Below, piece after piece: positions 17,133 through 24,957 of a stretch of 64,000 nt of DNA; position 1 is the first letter of the stretch; each line of letters starts with the position of its first letter. The notes beneath the pieces were generated by a model. That model searched no databases. It was not told the DNA's origin and was given only the letters and a program-made list of their open reading frames with translations. Source of the DNA: Sulfobacillus thermosulfidooxidans (GTDB lineage: Bacteria > Bacillota > Sulfobacillia > Sulfobacillales > Sulfobacillaceae). The DNA is taken from assembly GCF_001280565.1 (NCBI RefSeq), contig NZ_LGRO01000001.1, positions 682,001-746,000 on the forward strand. The letters are read 5' to 3'. A program made the position numbers and the translations under genes.

Positions 17133-17200
17133 AAATAGAGCGCGGCGAATTACGCCTGCTTTTTTTGAGACAATACGCCGCGCTTTGACCTCCTTTCAAG
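17133..17200 (-). promoter_or_regulatory. Hairpin between ribosome binding site and start codon of the NCS1 permease
   Basis: Read on the minus strand: GAAAGGAGGTCA (a near-perfect Shine-Dalgarno), then AGCGCGGCG (17176-17184), a loop with flanking ATT/AAT, then CGCCGCGCT (17139-17147), CTATTT and ATG. The 9-bp stem is perfect. If it folds, roughly 9 unpaired bases separate the Shine-Dalgarno from the ATG, the normal spacing. Alternatives are a rare ATT start inside the loop or an operator role. Confidence 0.6.
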
Positions 17201-17449
17201 GGGTTTTTATGCCTATACCGGCAATGTTGAACATCGTCATGAATTGCCGTGATGATTTAAAATGTCGAGAAACATTTCATTTTTCTCTTTTCCTTTGGAA
17301 TATCACGGGTTTTAGATCGATGTCGAGTTGTTTGTCCTATCCATGGTCGCGTCTAGATTCTATGACTTTTTACCGTGATGATTTTTTCAATCCATGGACG
17401 TATCCCACTAAGTCTGACCCATCAGATGTCTTTGGCCTGGGGAATTGTG
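17201..17449. other. Gene-free interval between NCS1 permease and panE
   Basis: About 250 bases that hold the presumed promoter of the leftward permease. An inverted repeat CGGCAAT/ATTGCCG spans about 17219-17253 and is a candidate operator. No coding signal is convincing. Confidence 0.4.
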
Positions 17450-18346
17450 TCATTTTTGTTGACTTAACGTGTGAATTAAATGAACAAGCGCTTGATGGGT
17501 TGAGACATCGATGGCATGATCATGGCCCATCCGCACAATATAGCCATTAATGGCATCGATTTCGGTGACTTTATGCTGTTCGATGTCTTGCAACATCGAA
17601 GACTTATTAGTGGCAGTAGCTTGACAAAGTTGCAATAGACGGGAAGACAAGTCATCATCAATAGACAATCCTATAGCTTGGGCGACATGGGTTGCTTCGT
17701 GGATTAGTGCGGTAGACAAGGACCATAAGGGAAGCTGGGGCAGGTCACCATTGGTGACATTGGCCAAAGCCGTAAGAGGATTGATGACACTATTGGCAAT
17801 GAGTTTAATCCATCGCTCCCGTAATACTGCCTGAGATGAAAAGAATTTCCAAGAAGATGTGAGATTCAGGCGTTGTAATTGTTTTTGCCACAACGGTAGC
17901 AAAGGATGAGGCAACAAAGGCAGGATCGTTTGACCAACGGCACTGACGCGGGCAGCAGGAAGCTGTGCTTGATTATCCCAATACGCGGTCACTGCATCGG
18001 TGGTAACGCCAACCATCAATTGCTCTGGTGCGAGGGGAGGGATTAGAGCCTCTTCTTGACCCATGCCATTCATGAGTGAGATGACTAGTAATTCTTGGCG
18101 AGCGTCTCGCAAAAATTGTTTTACAAGAGGCATCGCGGGCCATTTTACCGCTAAAATGATCACGTCGAATAAGGAGACGTGGGCATCATGCCACGACAAA
18201 AATCGAGGCGTCATCCGGGTTATTTGGTCGCCTTGTTTGAGAAGAAAAGGGCCGCCGTGACGGCCCACCATAACAGGATCTAAAATATCAAAGACTTTGG
18301 CGTAATAGCGAGCCATAGCTCCCGTGCCAATAATAGCTAATCTCAT
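17450..18346 (-). CDS. panE: 2-Dehydropantoate 2-reductase (ketopantoate reductase)
   Basis: A 298-aa NADPH-dependent enzyme that reduces ketopantoate to pantoate for coenzyme A synthesis. The N-terminal Rossmann motif is IIGTGAMARYYAKV. The family block RWIKLIANSVINPLTALAN carries the catalytic Lys and the substrate-binding Asn. The C-terminal NKSSMLQDIE..TEIDAINGYIV is typical. Its ATG overlaps the panB stop by four bases (ATGA), so the two are translationally coupled. Confidence 0.93.
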   Translation of the reverse strand: MRLAIIGTGAMARYYAKVFDILDPVMVGRHGGPFLLKQGDQITRMTPRFLSWHDAHVSLFDVIILAVKWPAMPLVKQFLRDARQELLVISLMNGMGQEEALIPPLAPEQLMVGVTTDAVTAYWDNQAQLPAARVSAVGQTILPLLPHPLLPLWQKQLQRLNLTSSWKFFSSQAVLRERWIKLIANSVINPLTALANVTNGDLPQLPLWSLSTALIHEATHVAQAIGLSIDDDLSSRLLQLCQATATNKSSMLQDIEQHKVTEIDAINGYIVRMGHDHAIDVSTHQALVHLIHTLSQQK

Positions 18347-19173
18347 CGTCCATATTCCTCAACAAACTTGTCCCATTCGCTATCTGGTATATGATAGGTT
18401 TCGCTGTCGCTGGGAAAAGATTTCTCCATTACGGCTTGGCGGTAATTTTGTAATCCCTGGATCATCGCGTCGCGAACATGAGCAAAGGGTCTTGCAAATT
18501 TGGGCAGACTAGGACTCAATCCAAGACAGTCATGAAAAACCAGGACTTGTCCATCAACCTGTGAACCCGCGCCAATGCCAATAGTAGGCGCCTCAATGTG
18601 TTGCGTTACAAACGCTGCCACGCGGTCAGGAATTCCTTCCAAAACGATAGCGCTGACGCCATGGTCACTGAGTTCTTTGGCATCGCGAAGAAGACGTTCA
18701 ATGCTCGCAGACGTCTTAGCTTGGACTTTATAGCCGCCCATAGTATGAATACTCTGGGGTGTTAATCCTAAGTGGCCAATGACCGGGATTTTTTCCCGGA
18801 TGAGGGCATCAACCACATCAATAATTTCATGACCGCCTTCTAATTTCACGCCATTTGCCAAAGTTTCTTGCATAATGCGTCCCGCATTTCTCAATGCTGT
18901 TGGAACGTCGGGATAGGTTAAAAACGGGAAATCGACAATCATCATGGTGTTTGGGGCGCCGCGCCGAACCATGGTCGCGTGATGGATCATATCATTAAGG
19001 GTTACTGGGATTGTGGAATCATAGCCCATTGTTGTCATACCTAAAGAATCGCCTACGAGAATGACATCAACTCGAGCTTCTTCGGCGACTTGCGCTTGTA
19101 CGACATCATAAGCTGTAATCCACACTGAAGGTCTTTGTCCTTTGAGGGCGCGTAATTCGGGTGCAGTCAGCAT
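18343..19173 (-). CDS. panB: 3-Methyl-2-oxobutanoate hydroxymethyltransferase
   Basis: A 276-aa TIM-barrel enzyme that adds a hydroxymethyl group from methylene-THF to ketoisovalerate, the first step to pantothenate. Motifs include ITAYDVVQAQVAEEA, DVILVGDSLGMTTMGYDST with metal-binding Asp, VKLEGG, and the catalytic Glu region AIVLEGIPD. GGAGG lies seven bases before the ATG. It forms a two-gene panB-panE operon; panC and panD are not adjacent. Confidence 0.96.
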   Translation of the reverse strand: MLTAPELRALKGQRPSVWITAYDVVQAQVAEEARVDVILVGDSLGMTTMGYDSTIPVTLNDMIHHATMVRRGAPNTMMIVDFPFLTYPDVPTALRNAGRIMQETLANGVKLEGGHEIIDVVDALIREKIPVIGHLGLTPQSIHTMGGYKVQAKTSASIERLLRDAKELSDHGVSAIVLEGIPDRVAAFVTQHIEAPTIGIGAGSQVDGQVLVFHDCLGLSPSLPKFARPFAHVRDAMIQGLQNYRQAVMEKSFPSDSETYHIPDSEWDKFVEEYGR

Positions 19174-19331
19174 ACCATTCCTCCGTTTACAAATTTGCTA
19201 TGTTAAAAAGCTAACCTGTGACTATGTACGTTTAGTATCTGACAATTTGTTAGATTGACTTCAATTATAGTCGTTCACAGGGAATTCGCGGTAGAATGAA
19301 TTTGAAATTGACCTATAAAGGAGAAGTCCAT

Positions 19332-20471
19332 GTGAATTGGGATTTAACAACGGATGAACAGATGATTCAGAATACTGTGAGAGAATTTGCCAATGAAAGG
19401 GTTCGCCCCGGAGCTGATGAACGGGATGAAACGGGAGAGTTTCCCTGGGATATCATGCAAGAAATGGGCAAGTTAGGGTTTTACGGCTTGCCATTTTCTG
19501 AAGAGTGGGGGGGTTCAGGCGCAAGTACTATTAGCTATGCGTTGGCAGTCGAAGAAATCGGTCGCGTGGATGCGTCTTTGGGACTCGGATTTGCGGCTCA
19601 CGTGTCTTTGGGCTGTTCACCCATTGCATATTTTGGAACATCTCAACAAAAGGAAAAATATCTTGTGCCGGCCATTCAAGGGGAATTTTTGGCGGCTTTT
19701 GGTTTAACAGAGCCGGAGGCCGGTTCGGATGCGGGCGGTACCCAAACTTTTGCGAAGAAAGATGGAAATGTTTATCATATTTCCGGAACAAAAATTTTCA
19801 TCACGAATGCGAAACACGCTGGCTATATCGTGGCCACAGCACGAACGGACCGGGAACAAAGACAAATCTCGGCTTTTATTATTCCTCAAGGAATTCCGGG
19901 GCTTAAGGTTACGGCAAACTATAAGAAAATGGGTATGCGCTCGAGTGAAACCTGCGAAGTATACATGGACAATGTCGAAATTCCTGAAGAAAATGTGTTG
20001 GGTGAAGTGGGTAAAGGTTTTCACCAATTTCTCGATATATTGGACGGGGGCCGCATTAGCATTGGCGCCTTGAGTGTCGGGGTGGCTCAAGCATGTTTAG
20101 ATGCATCATTAAGTTACAGTCGTCAGCGCAAGCAATTTGGAAAAACTTTGGATCATTTCCAGGCGATTCAGTTTAAGCTGGCTGATATGGCCATGGAGGT
20201 AGAGCTAGCCCGGATGATGGTTCTCAAAGCGGCTTGGTTAAAAGATCAACATCGGCCTTATGCCAAAGAAGCCGCCATGGCCAAATTATTTGCTTCCGAA
20301 ACGGCGATGCGGGCCGCTTTACAAGCGGTACAAATTCATGGTGGAGCAGGGTATATGCATGACTTCCCCGTAGAACGCTTTATGCGGGATGCTAAACTTC
20401 TGGAAATTGGAGAAGGGACATCCGAAATTCAGCGGATTGTGATTGCCCGCCAATTGGAGCTTAAAGGGTAA
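19332..20471 (+). CDS. Acyl-CoA dehydrogenase
   Basis: A 379-aa FAD enzyme of standard length. The signatures [14 protein letters not shown] and [20 protein letters not shown], and the C-terminal [20 protein letters not shown], are present. The usual catalytic Glu is in GEGTSEIQR, as in short/medium-chain enzymes. Known isovaleryl-CoA dehydrogenases have Ala there, so a true isovaleryl enzyme is not assured although the operon fits leucine breakdown. GTG 19332 has AAAGGAG eight bases upstream. It overlaps the next gene by one base. Confidence 0.92.
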   Translation: MNWDLTTDEQMIQNTVREFANERVRPGADERDETGEFPWDIMQEMGKLGFYGLPFSEEWGGSGASTISYALAVEEIGRVDASLGLGFAAHVSLGCSPIAYFGTSQQKEKYLVPAIQGEFLAAFGLTEPEAGSDAGGTQTFAKKDGNVYHISGTKIFITNAKHAGYIVATARTDREQRQISAFIIPQGIPGLKVTANYKKMGMRSSETCEVYMDNVEIPEENVLGEVGKGFHQFLDILDGGRISIGALSVGVAQACLDASLSYSRQRKQFGKTLDHFQAIQFKLADMAMEVELARMMVLKAAWLKDQHRPYAKEAAMAKLFASETAMRAALQAVQIHGGAGYMHDFPVERFMRDAKLLEIGEGTSEIQRIVIARQLELKG

Positions 20472-21169
20472 TGCCAACAGAATCTTCACAAGGGTTGATA
20501 GCGCTTGAACAATGGATAGCTCAGTTAAGTGAGAACCGTCTTCGCTACTGGACACGGACAAGTCATTTTTCGTTTCTCCCCTCATGTTGGGGCGATATTT
20601 TAGCCGGATGGATAGGGGGAAGCACATTTTCCGTTGACCGTCCGGGTCCTTGCATGCCTCTCACGCCAGAATCTATTTATGGGCAAAGAGTTCCAACCCG
20701 TTTTCCTAATCCTTGGGCCTTGAGTGCCACTGCTTTTGGCCGCAGGTGGCTCTTTTCTCACCGGGCTGTGGAGGCGGCGATTGAAGCCTGGCAAGCATGG
20801 GATATCGCATACACGGTAGGAGGGCCATATTTTGTCCGTTGGATGAACCACGTGCCTTATCGGCACAAAGGCAACCAGGTATTTGTTTATCGCTCCTCTC
20901 CAATACCGGGATTTTGGGCTTATCAGAGCGGACCAAGGATTTTATTGTGGCATGCGTTAATTTTAGGCCCCGTGGGCCTATGGGACCAAGAAATCATTCA
21001 ACCATCGCCAGGCTTGGCCCTAAGATGCGATGACCAAAATATGTGGTATTGGCGTGGGGAAGCTGTAACAGATGGAATATGGTCGGATAGGGGATTTCAG
21101 CCCATTACTGCGCTTCATGGGTGGTTTTCAGAAAAATATATCGGAAATAAAGGGGAATTGAACAGATGA
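20471..21169 (+). CDS. Unknown Trp-rich protein in acyl-CoA operon
   Basis: A 232-aa protein that I do not recognise. It is soluble, with no clear membrane helix, and exceptionally rich in Trp (about 17) and other aromatics, for example WQAWDIAYTVGGPYFVRW and MWYWRGEAVTDGIW. It sits between the dehydrogenase and the biotin carrier, with overlaps of one and four bases, so it is firmly part of the operon. The place is one where a biotin carboxylase might be expected, but it shows no ATP-grasp motif. A binding or regulatory partner for the acyl-CoA enzymes is conceivable only from context. Confidence 0.8.
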   Translation: MPTESSQGLIALEQWIAQLSENRLRYWTRTSHFSFLPSCWGDILAGWIGGSTFSVDRPGPCMPLTPESIYGQRVPTRFPNPWALSATAFGRRWLFSHRAVEAAIEAWQAWDIAYTVGGPYFVRWMNHVPYRHKGNQVFVYRSSPIPGFWAYQSGPRILLWHALILGPVGLWDQEIIQPSPGLALRCDDQNMWYWRGEAVTDGIWSDRGFQPITALHGWFSEKYIGNKGELNR

Positions 21170-21387
21170 CAAAGATTGTGGCAAGTTTAGCTGGAACCGT
21201 TTTCAAAATTCTCGTTGCACCAGGAGACATGATTACACCGGGACAGGAAGTGGTCCGTCTTGAATCAATGAAAATGGAAATCCCCATTGAAGCGGAAATA
21301 GGTGGACGCGTAAAAGACGTGGTTGTTCACGAGGGCGATTTTGTTAATGAAAGTGATCCCTTGATTATTTTAGAAGATGAGATGTGA
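21166..21387 (+). CDS. Biotin carboxyl carrier protein domain
   Basis: A 73-aa stand-alone biotinyl domain. The biotin acceptor is Lys36 in LESMKMEIP, within the usual beta-barrel (SLAGTVFKILVAPGDMI before, GGRVKDVVVHEGDFV after). It should carry carboxybiotin between an unlinked biotin carboxylase and the carboxyltransferase encoded next. It overlaps the previous gene by four bases. A structured 139-base gap follows. Confidence 0.93.
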   Translation: MTKIVASLAGTVFKILVAPGDMITPGQEVVRLESMKMEIPIEAEIGGRVKDVVVHEGDFVNESDPLIILEDEM

Positions 21388-21455
21388 TCTCAAGAACCGG
21401 GACTATTCTTTTAACCCCTAAGGTTCTTAAGCCCTGCATCATTAAAAAGAGTCAA

Positions 21456-21502
21456 GACCTTGATGTGGTTGTCCTGCCTTTAGGATGACAATGCAGAAGG
21501 TC
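21456..21502 (+). promoter_or_regulatory. Nested hairpin between biotin carrier and carboxyltransferase genes
   Basis: Outer stem GACCTT/AAGGTC encloses TTGTC/GACAA and CCT/AGG. There is no T run, so it is not a simple terminator. It may be an RNA processing or stability element within the operon. Confidence 0.45.
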
Positions 21503-21526
21503 ATTGCGTGAAAGGCGGAAGATATT

Positions 21527-23047
21527 GTGACAGCTGATGAATTGGCGCAAGCACGGCAAAAAGCGTTAGCCGGAGGACCTCCTAAATATCATGAACGACT
21601 CAGTGCCGCTCATAAATTATCCGTGCGCCAACGGCTCGATCTGTTGCTCGATCCCGGCTACGTAGAAGACGGATTGTTTGCCAATGCGCTAGCGGATGAC
21701 GACCTAGCGGCCGATGGTGTGGTAACCGTGATGGGGACTATTGAAGGCCGCCCTGTTGTGGTAATGGCGAATGATCCCACGGTGAAGGCGGGCTCATGGG
21801 GAGCGAGAACCGTTGAAAAAATCCTCCGTATTCAAGAAAAAGCCATGGATATGAATTGTCCGATTTTTTATCTTGTAGATTCGGCAGGCGCCCGGATTAC
21901 CGATCAAGTGGAAATGTTTCCGGGGCGGCGAGGAGCGGGACGAATCTTTTATAATCAGGTTAAATTGTCTGGACGAGTTCCCCAGATTTGCTTGCTATTT
22001 GGCCCTTCGGCCGCAGGAGGAGCGTATATTCCCGCATTCACTGATGTCGTCATTATGGTGGATAAAAATGCTTCGATGTATCTGGGATCGCCGCGCATGG
22101 CTGAAATGGTTATAGGAGAAAAAGTCAGCCTGGAAGAAATGGGTGGCGCTCGTATGCACTGTTCGGTGAGCGGAAATGGCGATTTATTGGCGGCGGATGA
22201 AGAGCAGGCCATCTTATGGGGCAAGCAATATTTATCGTATTTTCCGAATCATTATACGGAAAAACCTCCCATTCGTTCGCCGAAAGATCCCGTGCCCACA
22301 AATTGGGATCAGGTGATTCCAACGAATCAAAATGTTCCATTTGATATGCACCAAGTCATTTGGGGCTTGGTAGACGAAGGCAGTTGGTTTCCCATTAAAC
22401 CCCTCTTTGCTCCCGAAATTATTGTAGGATTCGCCCGCCTTCATGGAGAACCGATTGCCATTGTGGCTAACCAGTCCAAGGTCAAAGGCGGAGTATTATT
22501 TGTGGATTCCGCCGATAAAGCCGCGCGGTTTATCAATTTAGCCGATGCCTTTAATATTCCACTGCTGTTTTTGGCGGATGTACCGGGATTTATGATTGGA
22601 ACCAAGGTTGAGCGACAAGGGATTATTCGTCACGGTGCAAAATTTATTGCCGCCGTGTCTGAGGCTACTGTGCCTAAGATTAGCGTGATTGTTCGTAAGG
22701 CTTATGGAGCGGGACTATACGCCATGGCTGGCCCCGCTTTTGGCGCCGATGCGGTCTTAGCCTTACCGACAGCTCAAATTGCTGTGATGGGGCCGGAAGC
22801 TGCTGTGAATGCAGTTTACTACAATAAAATTCAGGAGCTAGAAGGTGAAGAACGCCAAGCGTTTATTCGGGCTCAACAAGAGGCCTATCGTCAGGACATT
22901 GACATCTTGCGATTGGCATCGGAATTGATTGTGGATGATGTCATTGATCCACATAATCTTCGAGACGAACTTATCCGGCGATTTCATTTATATCAAAATA
23001 AGTCCCGGGACTTTAGCATGCGTCGGCATCCGGTAAATCCCGTTTAA
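21527..23047 (+). CDS. Acyl-CoA carboxylase carboxyltransferase subunit
   Basis: A 506-aa crotonase-fold carboxyltransferase of the propionyl/methylcrotonyl-CoA type, with fused N and C halves. Oxyanion-hole segments are FGPSAAGGAYIPAFTD in the first half and RKAYGAGLYAMAGPAFGAD in the second. LVDSAGARITDQVEMFPGR resembles methylcrotonyl-CoA carboxylase beta. It works with the biotin carrier just upstream. GTG 21527 has AAAGGCGGAAG upstream. Propionyl-CoA as substrate is the alternative; HMG-CoA lyase next door favours methylcrotonyl-CoA. Confidence 0.9.
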   Translation: MTADELAQARQKALAGGPPKYHERLSAAHKLSVRQRLDLLLDPGYVEDGLFANALADDDLAADGVVTVMGTIEGRPVVVMANDPTVKAGSWGARTVEKILRIQEKAMDMNCPIFYLVDSAGARITDQVEMFPGRRGAGRIFYNQVKLSGRVPQICLLFGPSAAGGAYIPAFTDVVIMVDKNASMYLGSPRMAEMVIGEKVSLEEMGGARMHCSVSGNGDLLAADEEQAILWGKQYLSYFPNHYTEKPPIRSPKDPVPTNWDQVIPTNQNVPFDMHQVIWGLVDEGSWFPIKPLFAPEIIVGFARLHGEPIAIVANQSKVKGGVLFVDSADKAARFINLADAFNIPLLFLADVPGFMIGTKVERQGIIRHGAKFIAAVSEATVPKISVIVRKAYGAGLYAMAGPAFGADAVLALPTAQIAVMGPEAAVNAVYYNKIQELEGEERQAFIRAQQEAYRQDIDILRLASELIVDDVIDPHNLRDELIRRFHLYQNKSRDFSMRRHPVNPV

Positions 23048-23065
23048 GAAAAGAGGTGCAAACAG

Positions 23066-23998
23066 ATGGCATGGCAATGGAAAGAACCGGAGTTTGTATG
23101 GTTTCGGGATGTATCGCCTCGAGATGGGCTTCAAGCAGAACACGTTATTTTAAATACGGAAGATAAAGTCCGGTTGGTCAATCAATTAGCGCAAGCGGGT
23201 GTACCCCGGATCGAAGTTACATCATTTGTTAGTCCGAAGTGGCTTCCACAAATGGCTGATGCGGAACAGGTCATGACATCTATCGAACGCAAACCAGGAG
23301 TTGTTTATTCCGTGTTAGTTCCTAATCCCAAAGGAGCAGAACGGGCTATTGCGACGAAACCTGATGAAATGACTGTTTTTGTATCGGCGAGCGAAACCCA
23401 TAATCAAAAAAATGTGCATCGCTCAATTCATGAATCTCTTAAGGGCTTTCATGATATTTGTGCCATGGCTCGACCTTACGGAATTACGGTGTCTGCGGTT
23501 ATTGTCACGGCTTTTGGTTGTCCATATGAGGGTATTGTCCCGTTGTCTTCGGTATTAGAATTGGCAGAACGTTTACAAGACCTCGGTATTGCAGAAATCG
23601 CTTTAGGAGATACCGTAGGGGTAGCCAATCCCAAACAAGTGGCGCAAATAGTGCAAGCATTTCAGCAGAAATTGCCTGGAATTCAATTGGCTTTGCATTT
23701 TCATGATACACGAGGAACGGCCCTGGCCAATTTATTGGCAGCAATCGGCAGTGGGGCATCACGATTTGAAACGGCGTTGGGAGGCATCGGTGGTTCCCCG
23801 TTTTCGCCCGGAGCGGGAGGAAATTTATCCACGGAAGATAGCGTTTATTGTCTGACAGAAATGGGTATTTCCACAGGAATTGATTTACCGCAATTACTGT
23901 CCACGACGCAGTTTTTGGTGGAAAAGTTAGGGCATGATGTGCCGTCTAAAGTTTTTCATGCTGGCGGCAAAATGGTACCGGTGAATGCGAAAAATTAG
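23066..23998 (+). CDS. Hydroxymethylglutaryl-CoA lyase-like protein
   Basis: A 310-aa DRE-TIM aldolase. The barrel opens with FRDVSPRDGLQAE (general base Arg and metal Asp), and HFHDTRGTALAN gives the two metal-binding His residues. In HMG-CoA lyases a catalytic Cys lies in the loop GGCP(Y/F); here it is Ser244 in GGIGGSPFSPGAGGN. The enzyme cleaves HMG-CoA to acetoacetate and acetyl-CoA at the end of leucine breakdown. The missing Cys could lower the activity or mark a related lyase. AGAGGTG precedes the ATG. Confidence 0.82.
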   Translation: MAWQWKEPEFVWFRDVSPRDGLQAEHVILNTEDKVRLVNQLAQAGVPRIEVTSFVSPKWLPQMADAEQVMTSIERKPGVVYSVLVPNPKGAERAIATKPDEMTVFVSASETHNQKNVHRSIHESLKGFHDICAMARPYGITVSAVIVTAFGCPYEGIVPLSSVLELAERLQDLGIAEIALGDTVGVANPKQVAQIVQAFQQKLPGIQLALHFHDTRGTALANLLAAIGSGASRFETALGGIGGSPFSPGAGGNLSTEDSVYCLTEMGISTGIDLPQLLSTTQFLVEKLGHDVPSKVFHAGGKMVPVNAKN

Positions 23999-24048
23999 TT
24001 GTTGTGAGTTTTCTTAAAGCTATTTGATGAAGAAGGGATGATACCGGG

Positions 24049-24831
24049 ATGAACATCCAAATTGAGCGGAAATCCATTGCTAAAATCATTTTAAATCGCC
24101 CGGAAGTCCGTAATGCCTTGAACCGCGAAACGATTCAAGACCTGATTCACGCATTTTCGTCATTGGGGCAAGACCCGGAAGTTCGTGTCATTATTCTCAG
24201 TGCGCAAGGAGAAAAAGCCTTTTGTGCTGGAGCTGATTTGAATGAAGTGGCCACACTCAAAACCGTAGAGGCAGTTCGTCATTATTTTTCTTTAATGGCC
24301 ACGTTAATCGAAACCATTCACCAGGTGCCTGTGCCGGTTATTGCTGCTACATTTGGTTATACATTAGCTGGCGGCATGGGACTAGCAGCAGCGGCAGATT
24401 TTGTCATTGCGGCTGAAGATGGGTATTTTGGTTTGCCGGAAGTGAAAATTGGCTTGTTTCCCATGGTTGTTATGGCCCCAATATCCCGGCTGATTGGGCC
24501 CAGGAGAACGTTAGAACTGGCTCTGACAGGACGTTTGGTGAGGACAGACGAAATGAATCAATGGGGATTTTGCAATGCGGTAGTTCCTTTTGGCGAAGTA
24601 CAGCGTCAGGCCATGGAGATGGCCGAGATGATTAGTCTAGGTAGCCCGTTGATTACACGAATGGGCAAAGAAGCATGGAGCCAAGCTCAGGATCTGGAAT
24701 ATCATAAAGCCGTTGAATATCTTAAAAATATGGTATCACTCGTTGCCATGTCTGAAGATTCCCGTGAGGGGATTACAGCCTTTCAAGAAAAACGTCCTCC
24801 CCAATGGTCATCTACACAGTCTTCCCGGTGA
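24049..24831 (+). CDS. Enoyl-CoA hydratase/isomerase (crotonase) family protein
   Basis: A 260-aa crotonase-fold protein. The first oxyanion segment is FCAGADLNEV, the second TLAGGMGLAAAAD. Of the two hydratase glutamates, the second is present (Glu131 in FGLPEVKIGLFP), while the first position, 20 residues earlier, is Gly111. Methylglutaconyl-CoA hydratase would complete the leucine pathway, but the loss of one Glu suggests isomerase, thioesterase or altered hydratase chemistry. It is the last gene of the operon and is followed by a strong terminator. Confidence 0.86.
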   Translation: MNIQIERKSIAKIILNRPEVRNALNRETIQDLIHAFSSLGQDPEVRVIILSAQGEKAFCAGADLNEVATLKTVEAVRHYFSLMATLIETIHQVPVPVIAATFGYTLAGGMGLAAAADFVIAAEDGYFGLPEVKIGLFPMVVMAPISRLIGPRRTLELALTGRLVRTDEMNQWGFCNAVVPFGEVQRQAMEMAEMISLGSPLITRMGKEAWSQAQDLEYHKAVEYLKNMVSLVAMSEDSREGITAFQEKRPPQWSSTQSSR

Positions 24832-24846
24832 TGCTGCTATTTTTCG

Positions 24847-24885
24847 AGGGTCTGGAACTTTGACGAAAAGTTCCAGACCCTTTTT
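24847..24885 (+). terminator. Intrinsic terminator of the acyl-CoA operon
   Basis: AGGGTCTGGAACTTT pairs with AAAGTTCCAGACCCT around a short loop and is followed by T residues. The stem is about 14 bp and perfect. Confidence 0.95.
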
Positions 24886-24887
24886 GA

Positions 24888-24916
24888 TTGATAAACCCCG
24901 ATGGGGTGGGTATAAT
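24888..24916 (+). promoter_or_regulatory. Promoter of the imuB-like/dnaE2 cassette
   Basis: TTGATA (24888-24893), 17-base spacer, TATAAT (24911-24916). The expected start near 24923 is directly before the LexA box, so LexA bound there would block initiation. Confidence 0.85.
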
Positions 24917-24929
24917 AAAAGCAGAAAAG

Positions 24930-24943
24930 CGAACAAATGTTCC
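24930..24943. promoter_or_regulatory. LexA (SOS) operator
   Basis: CGAACAAATGTTCC matches the Firmicute LexA/DinR consensus CGAACRNRYGTTYC at every position. It lies just downstream of the promoter and 15 bases before the ATG at 24958, a standard repressing position. Confidence 0.9.
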
Positions 24944-24957
24944 ATGGAGAGATCAAG

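Noticed and set aside
17185-17550. 121-codon plus-strand frame between the NCS1 permease and panE
   Set aside because: It overlaps the permease leader hairpin and the end of panE, and has no coding motif.
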